From Siphonodentalium dalli (taxonomy: Eukaryota > Mollusca > Scaphopoda > Gadilida > Siphonodentaliidae), in assembly GCA_032622095.1 (NCBI GenBank), contig CP136068.1:182472796-182536795 (forward strand): DNA of 64,000 nucleotides, read 5' to 3'. The position numbers and the translations under genes are program-made. The first letter of the stretch is position 1, and each line of letters starts with the position of its first letter. The notes beneath the pieces are model-generated. The model saw only the letters and a program-made list of their open reading frames with translations. It ran no database searches and was not told where the DNA came from. This document shows, one piece after another, positions 46,101 to 55,100 of the stretch.

Positions 46101-49100
46101 TACTTCACAGAAGGGGTCACCCCTAAGTAGTAACCGTATAGGAAACACACCGAACATACCACTATTGCACAATGACATCAGTTTGTTTGATCTAAATTAT
46201 TTAGCCCCAAAACAATAGTCATTTGGCAAATTATCTCATTCCTTTTCGGAGTGCCTGTCATCTACTGAACAACAACAAGAAGATTTTTTGAAATGCCGCT
46301 CCGGTTGACAGAATTAATTGCTCGAAAATAATGCTAACTGCAGTCAATTATGGCATAAAATTGACAAAAACCTGTAATTTATCAACTTTTTGCTCAACGA
46401 ATATTGCTGGTTTGTCAAACATCTGACACACACAAAAAAAACCAGTTGATTTTAGAGTCATCCATCTCCATCTGCAATTTGGTCAGATAAAGTATTCTCG
46501 TCTGCTGTTTGCTGGGCCACGTAAAATTAAAATGATAGATTTTAAAAATCGGTATCTGATCACTCTGCGCTTTGATGTTGTGGGTTCCTCGACTTGAATC
46601 AAATATTTTTCACCTCCGAAGTCAAGGAAATAGTAATCTGCGAGGGTTAATTCGGATTGAGTACCTTTAAAATTGCAAAAATTAAATTAAATAATTTTGC
46701 CTTGAAAATTGGTTGCTTGGCCAGATTCAACCTTCACCTGATGATTGCATTTTGAAGACATATAGTAACATGTGCTATATGGCTAATATCTCTTGACTGG
46801 CGCCATGGATATTGGTCTGGAAATTAGAGAAATGTTAGAGGCAATATCTCACTCTGACCCATGTCTAACTGTGGCCCACATTCCCACATTCCTCTATATC
46901 TGGTGCTGCAACATATTCTCGTGCAAATAGGTTTATTTGTACCTAAATATTCACATATGTTCATATTTTTTTTATTTATTTAAATTTGTTTAAATAAAAA
47001 TTTAGAAAAACTAACGCCATTGTACACTCTGCCATGGCACCCGGAGTCACCACACAAAATTTCGTTGAAATCTGAGCACCAATATTAACTAAGACATGTT
47101 GGTCTCAACTTTACTCCAGTCTTATATATGTATATATAAACAGTCCCCATGAAACATGTATACATTTATTGATGGACGTGTCATGGGCTCTTCATACAGG
47201 ATCAGGTTCATTATTCCGAAGGTTCCATATTCCGAAGGGTCGCTATTCCAAAGGTTCTTATTAAGAAGGTTCGCTATTCTGAAGGTATGCTATTCAGGGC
47301 GTATTTAACCAGAAAAGATGGACAACTCTAATACCAAGTAGTTATTATTACCACGATTTTACAGTTATCCATCTTTATCTGGAAAACCGCCCGTTTGACC
47401 TCGTCCTGGCACGATTAGGCCCAGAAACAATAAAAATAGCAAACTGCAAAGATCGATATCTAATTACTCTGAGCTTTGATGGATGGTTTCGACACTAATC
47501 AAATATTTTTTCCCCACCGAAGCCAAAGAAAGAGTAATTTAGCAGCGTCTTATCGGATTGAGTACCTTTAAGTTATTTCCTTCATAAAAAGAGTCTTATG
47601 ATAAAGAACCCTCTCAATACTTTAGAATATAGATAATAGAATGAAACTTCAAAATAACAAGTTATAAAAACTTTCTGAATATTGAGGAATATAGAGTACC
47701 TTGGGAATAGCGAAACTTCTGTATAATCAACCTTGGGAATAGCGAACCTTTGGACATAGAGTGACATGTCGCCGTCCTACGGTCCATACGCACTGGCGTG
47801 ATCGTGATTCGTATATCCCAAGCTGGCCAGAAATACAGGCACTCCTATGAAACATACATTTATCATTTTATAGATGGACGTACGTGTTTTGGGTTGTCCA
47901 TACGTACTGACGTAATCATTTTATATAATACTAGCCGATGAGACCGACGTTGTCCGGGTTATTCAAACACCAAATTTCAAGTCGATAGCTCTACCCGTTT
48001 CCGAGATCTGGTCTGCGCATGCACGAAGCTGGCGTCGCACGGGCTCGGCGACCCGATAAAATTCGTATCCGGGCAAGATACATTCACATATCAAATTTCA
48101 AGTCGATAGCTCCACCCGTTTCCGAGATCTCGTCTGCGCATGCGCGAAGCTGGCGCCGCATGTGCTCGCCAATACGACAGCGTCGACCGCCTGGTCAAAC
48201 TACACACACGTACCAAGTTTCCTCCCGATCGGTCGATAATCGTAGATTTGTATAACTGACAGACATACAGACAGACATACAGACAAACATACAGAGGTCT
48301 TCAAAATATATATGAGATTGGGAAATATTAAAAAATTGGGATAAACTAATTTGTGTTTGTTTTTGTTATATATACATGGGAGGGAATAGGAAGATCTTCC
48401 GGTGTACTGTTTTCAGAGCGACTGGTTCCTATCTCCCTAGTACTTCCATACTATTTCACTGTATTAATACTTACGATCGTAAAAATACGATTAAATTACA
48501 TAATATACGCTTTAAAGTAATTATCTGATATTGTATTATATTGAAATTGTGATCTATAACGAGTTAGAAACTTTTATTAGACTGGTATCACCCCTTGAAA
48601 CGCTAGCTCTGAAAACAGTACTTTGGTAAGACAATTTAATAATAGAGTTCACTCCCCTGATACAGAGAAAATAGGGATGCAGTGCAGCAGAACAGGAACA
48701 CTTGTTACTGAATGAATCCAAGCGTGTTATACAATCAGCATTTTTCCAGGATAAAATATATATAGTGTAGAAGAACGGGAGAAGATAATATTACATTATC
48801 CTCATATCACATGAATTACAACATAGATATAACGTACGTAATCCCCCAACAACAACCAGAAACGTAGTTATAAATATTTAAATTATACACTGCAACAAAA
48901 CCAGAGAAGTCCTTACAAATATTTGAATGGATTCTCCCCGAGAAAATTAGAAACATACTTGTACATATTATTCTTTATTCCATACTTGAAATTCTAATTG
49001 GATACAGTTGGATTTAAACTTTTACAAATGAGATACAAATAAGCTATTAATTTATACTGGATTTACTGGTAGTATGCAAATAATATGTTATTGTATTTAA

Positions 49101-52100
49101 ATTAGATGTTAAGTGGTATATATTAATTTATACTGGATTTACAGGTATAATATACATTGATAAATATGTAAATCATATGTTATTATATTTAAATTATATG
49201 TTAAGTGTGTATATTCTATGCAAATTAGATGCTAATTAGATGCTAATGATATGCAAATTTATAATGGAGCTGCGAAAAGCCTATGACATATACTACTAAT
49301 AGGTAATAGGAGAGGGGGATAATAGCAACGGATGAAGGGGGCGATAGTAAAGAGAGTAAATGAGTTAGAGGGGAGGGGGTAAAAATCATATGTTATGCCA
49401 ATGATATTCAAAATAGACGGAATAATTCCAATTTTTATCAAGAAATCACATGTATAATAAATAAAGAGCGTTTGTTACACTTATATGCGGACAATTGAAA
49501 ACAGCTGGAAAAATGGCTGTGACGGTGGGTAGTATTGTATGCTCTTAAACAATATTAGCCACGGTCACAGCCATTTTTCCAGCCATTGTTGCAGCCATCT
49601 TTAAATGTCAAATCGTGTTCGACCACACACACCTTCCATAATATACTGGTCGCAATCAGCGATTTATTTTGGTGTCGAATTCGCGTTTGCCTGGTTGATT
49701 TTCAACAATAACTACTTATTTTGATGTCCATTATTATCGACGGCCATGTTGGGGGCCATCGTGAATTCTGGATTTCCCCCAAAGCGGATTATAGCGCATT
49801 TTGGATATGTTATAAAAGAGATTCGACGCGTCGATTTGACACCAAATTCGCATATTTAACTATCGTGTCTGTGTTACACGTCCGAGGGTCATAATCTTAG
49901 GAGAGATCGATGTCGCCATTTGGTTCTGGAAAACCTAGCACTAAATATATGACATTAGATGCAAGTACACAGCCAGTAACGTATTAATCAGAACGTATAA
50001 CATGTTATTTCTGGTGGAGATTGGTCAATAACAGATTTCTTAAATTTATTTTTGAATTTGATGGATATTAAAATTCGTTAATGTCATTTGGCCGATGAGG
50101 ATTGTGTCGCCAAATTAGTACACACGAGTAGTTATCAGCATGTTGTCCCGTCATCAAAAGGTTTCAAAATCAAAATCAATTCAAATGCAAATCGGTCGCT
50201 TGTGCACAGGCTAGTATGAAAAACATATAAATTGTTATCCACATTGGCATACATATAGTTACGAGGCCTCGGTGTGTCATAATGGACTTCGGGCTGAGGC
50301 CAATACGACATACATTGGTACCTCGCTCAATATGGTAACAACCTACGTGTGACATATACTATGTCCCAGGAGCATCTTACTCACCGTGTTCCCTCCATTC
50401 GTCCTCTGACCCTGATTGTCCGACCGGCGACCCATCCACCAAGAATTGGATACCTATTGTAGCCATCCTCCTAAAATAAAACATATATGTGTATTCACAG
50501 TCATCCTTAAAGCTAATTGAAACGTCTCATTTTCCTTAGTTACTAGTTTACTGGCATGGCATAACACTCATTGAAGGGCCCTGTGCCAATACATTCTCTT
50601 ATATATGCGAGTCGACCATAGGTCGCCTCGCATATATAAGAGAATGCATTGGCTTAGCACATTAAAAATTATAAAATTGTTAAAGAATGTAAGAAAAAAT
50701 GGTAAAAAGTGTTAAACAAATATTTTTTTTAGGCCAATGCATTCTCTTATATATGCGAGGCGACCTATGGTCGACTCGCATATATAAGAGAATGCATTGG
50801 CACAGGGTATATCTGTAACTATCACAATGTGGTCAAGGAGCCGGTTCCAATGATATCCATATTTGTATGGTTCTATTGAGGCATAACACTCATTATTACC
50901 ACTTTATATGGCGTTCTCTAGGCCATTGGTAATGTTTTTCGGGGCGTTCCAAATAGCGTATTGTTACCAAAACAGCGGGCCGCGGGCCCATAATGAGAAG
51001 CCTAGTTCAATATCGGCCCGCCGCCCGGAAACTATATATCTCGTTTATTATCGCGAGAGTTACGTCCCTTCAACTTTCGATCTGGCGTGTTTATTTCAAG
51101 AAAATAATGGGAAGATGTACCCGATTTCCTCGACACTATAGTGGTTTTATGATTGGAATTCACGCTATATGATTGAATTATTGTATCAAGCGTAAGTATG
51201 CATTGATAATTTTAGCTGACAACCTCTCATTGGTTGTTACTCGTCTCCAAAGCTGGGTTTTCCCCTGTCCTATTTTCGAGACTCCGTCAGTCCGTGTCAG
51301 CTGACAAGTCAAATTGTATCAAATTTAAATGTTCTTGAAAATACTTCTCTCTTAATCTACTTCATTATTCCACTAAATCCTCAAATGGGTCAAATGTCCA
51401 AAACTGTGGTAATAATAGTAATAACATGATTTCATCAGGCATTATGTTTTATTACCGGCCCTCTGGAATGATTAACAGCCCTCGGGCCTATTAGCGTCCC
51501 TCGACTTCGTCTCGGGCCGCTAATAGGCCCTTGGGCTGTTAATCATTCCAGCCGGGCCATTAATAAACCATAACCCCCTCAAAAATCATGTTATTGTTAT
51601 ATTGCTATTCCTTCTGTTTTAGAATTTTGAGTAATATCGTCACCATTTCGTTTATTATGTGCTATCATAGTGTTGGCTAACATAATTGGTCACCGTCAAC
51701 TGACTTTGTCGAAGGTACTTTTAACTGATCAAGATGTGACTGTTCTCTTGTGGCATACCGGACCCAGATAGAACGTATATGCTATACAGACTTTCGAATA
51801 ATGGAAATATGGTTGCCATATTCTACGACTCAGAGACTACCGAAACCAAAAACAACATTTGAGTACAGAATCCCTTTAACCCTTTACCCAACAGAAGGGC
51901 CCTGTGCCAATACATTATCTTATATATGCATTTAGGCCAATGCATTCTCTTATATATGCGAGGCGACCTATGGTCGACTCGCATATATAAGAGAATGCAT
52001 TGGCACAGGGTATAACTGTAACTATCACAATGTGGCCAAGGAGCCGGTTCCAATGATATCCATATGTGTATGGTTTTATTGAGACAGACCCAATATATTT

Positions 52101-55100
52101 TAGGCTGTTGAAGCTTTATTTGGCCGGTTTTGGCCGGTTTGTTGGGTAAAGGGTTAATTTGAACGAGATGGCGACGAAATGTAAACCAATGAAAATCTTA
52201 ACCTGACACAACTATAGTGGATTTGACGATATGACTTATCCATTTATTGTGAACTACCTGGTGAATTATGTGAGCGCCTACAAACTGTTGGAATTGAAAA
52301 TCTACACTATACTAAATTCCCATAAGTATTTCACCAGTGGATGACATGAAATATTTACCTGTAAACATTGGAAATGGGATTCTTGCTATAGTAAAGGTGA
52401 GTGTGTTACTTAAATCCACGTGGATTTAATTATGACAAATATCACTACTAGTACTAACTTGGATTTAAATAAGTTCTGGATTGGGGACATTTACAGATAT
52501 TAAGGTACATGCAATACATCTGAAAGAAGTACACACACAGGTACACGTGACATGTGCATTGCCGTACATATTGACATGCGTGGTGTAAGGGATGCGCCTT
52601 CTAACATGTAAACCAGCATTTCAAAGTCAAATATTCTATATATTGTATTCAATAATACTTTTCATAATAATAATTTACAAACAGGACCCTGCACAAGTTC
52701 GACATATCAAGAAAGTCCCCTTGTGCAAGGTGTGATAATACATACATGTATACTTTTGTCAACGTATATCATTATATATTTCCATACGATAAAAGAATAA
52801 GCTAACACAATATATAATAATAAAAGATGCTCGTCATTTGCGATTTACTATTTATTATAAATATATTTAATTATGTGAAACATTGTCATTGGCACGTTAA
52901 GCATTCACCGAGGATGAACGAACCACCTCTCTCGTCAAGGCTGATAGCTGATCAGAGTGGAACTGTGATTGCGGCTCATTGTACATGTATGGCTGGTTTG
53001 AGCGAGAGTTGTACTCGTTGCCATGTAAGTCGCTGATCATGTGTACATGGCAAGGACTGTAACACAGGAAATCGCGATATGATTTAACAAATTCACCCAG
53101 TTGGTTTCGATGTCATATTGTATAGGGGGAGTTACCTCGACGGACTATGTGTTATATGTCCTGTGGAGTTAACTCGGATATGAACATAGACTTCAAACAG
53201 TTTGCAGCGGTTTCAATTACAATATGGGACAGTGATCAAGGAATATAATCGTGTGACCATGGAACTGTATAATTTTCAATGGACATTTGCCACGCACTAC
53301 CAATCAAACACCACAAGGCATGTGCGGTTGCACAAATCATAATTCCACCCGCCGCTCCGGGCGACAATTACAACGCCTGGTTTTACACGATATCTCCTTG
53401 TCTTTCTGTATCCAGGCACTCAATGTGCAGTGAATCGGTAATTGCATACCAAATATAAAAACTACAACAACAATCAAAACTGTTCAACTTAAGACTTAAA
53501 TTAGAAAGTTGTTATTATCTTCCTGGTATACATCATATAATCTAGCTGTGTCGATAGTAGATTGCAAAACCTGCATATTATATGTTATATACTAGCATTG
53601 GCCGATAATGTAATGCATACAATATGTGTGCATTACCATGCTTATCCCGGGTAAGTGCTATTTACTAATGTTCCCGTCTGCTGTGTAGCATAGCCTAAAA
53701 TTAAGAATTAATCGAATATAGCTAACGGCTGCTAGGAGACATGTTGTCTGCAGAACTAAGTTTATTAGTTTCGCCTTTAATAGTGAAACTTATGACTAAT
53801 GTAACACAAAACGAAAAGCAGTCGTGTAGTCATCGACGAATGTCCACCTTAAATAGAAATTCCAATACATTATTATCTGACAACACACATTTTTTTAATG
53901 TTGGAAATTTACCACTGAACGTATGAGCGTATATTTCATATAGGGTGAACAAAGAATTGTTAATGCATCAAGTGAGCGGCTGATTGGTAGAACACGTATG
54001 CTAATAATTGTATTTGATTGGCCGCTGTGGACATGTCCATTATTCACAACTCTATCGATGTATATGCAATACTTACAGGCACGCCGGCGTAGCCGTAGAC
54101 CGGTTTTGAACTGAGTGGTCGTCCCGAGGCCTGCAAACAAAACAAAATAAAGTGTAGTGAGTTTGAAGTGATCGGCGGTGTATATATATAAAGTGTAGTG
54201 AGTTTGAAGTGATCAGTGTGTATATATACGCTGTGTAGTGAGTTTGAAGTGATCGGTGTATATAATGTAGTGAGTTTGAAGTGATCGGTGTCCTTCTTCC
54301 GAGCTGTGACATATACTTGACATTTTCGCCAAATCAAACGCCGATTTGTTAGAAAAACGGGACACAAATGGCACCTATATCCGGTACATGACACACATGT
54401 CATAACTGTAACCGTAGATGTTCGACCCGTTTTTTATCGGTAAACACGAAAGGGTGATATAGCAAAACGTTTATTACAGGTGAAACTCAATATATGTTAT
54501 TTCGTTTTCTTCATTGTTACTGTTTTTATCACATGGATATGCATTTTTTTCGGATGAAGAATAAGAAACATAGAGACTGATATTCGAGTATATGGTATGG
54601 GTGAAAATTATGGCGGTTACCGTGGTGACAACCAAAATAATTATGGATGATATTACAATCTTATATCCAGCGATGACAATGATCGCGTGCTATATCGTGA
54701 CGGTGAAAACCCTTATATGTTTTCTGCTAATGCCTTATATCCAGTATGTTATGGTGGTCGTATGGGCTCAAAGTGTTTTGGACAAAAAGAGGGATCTGGC
54801 CATTTGATAACTGTTCGATTCATGAATGACAGCCGTTATGTTATGTTTTTCATATGTGTTGTCCCAGTCGGAATGTTTGGAGATACAAATGGAAAGTGAC
54901 ATGGAAATTCTTATTATATTTGTACTGATACCATGACTAGATAAGTCCGGTCGCACGCAAGCCACACTTCGATATGACCCATTAAACTATGCCACCATAC
55001 AGTCCAGAACAAATATTTTATTAAACGGGCCTCTTTGGTTCAGATGACAAGGTGCATCAGGCCAACATAAACTCCCGTAATGATTGCGCAGCATCTTCGG

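Noticed and set aside
45987-46178. 63-codon minus-strand frame
   Set aside because: No motif, splice site or duplicate to support it.
48019-48255. 78-codon plus-strand frame
   Set aside because: Built from two copies of an interspersed repeat tail.
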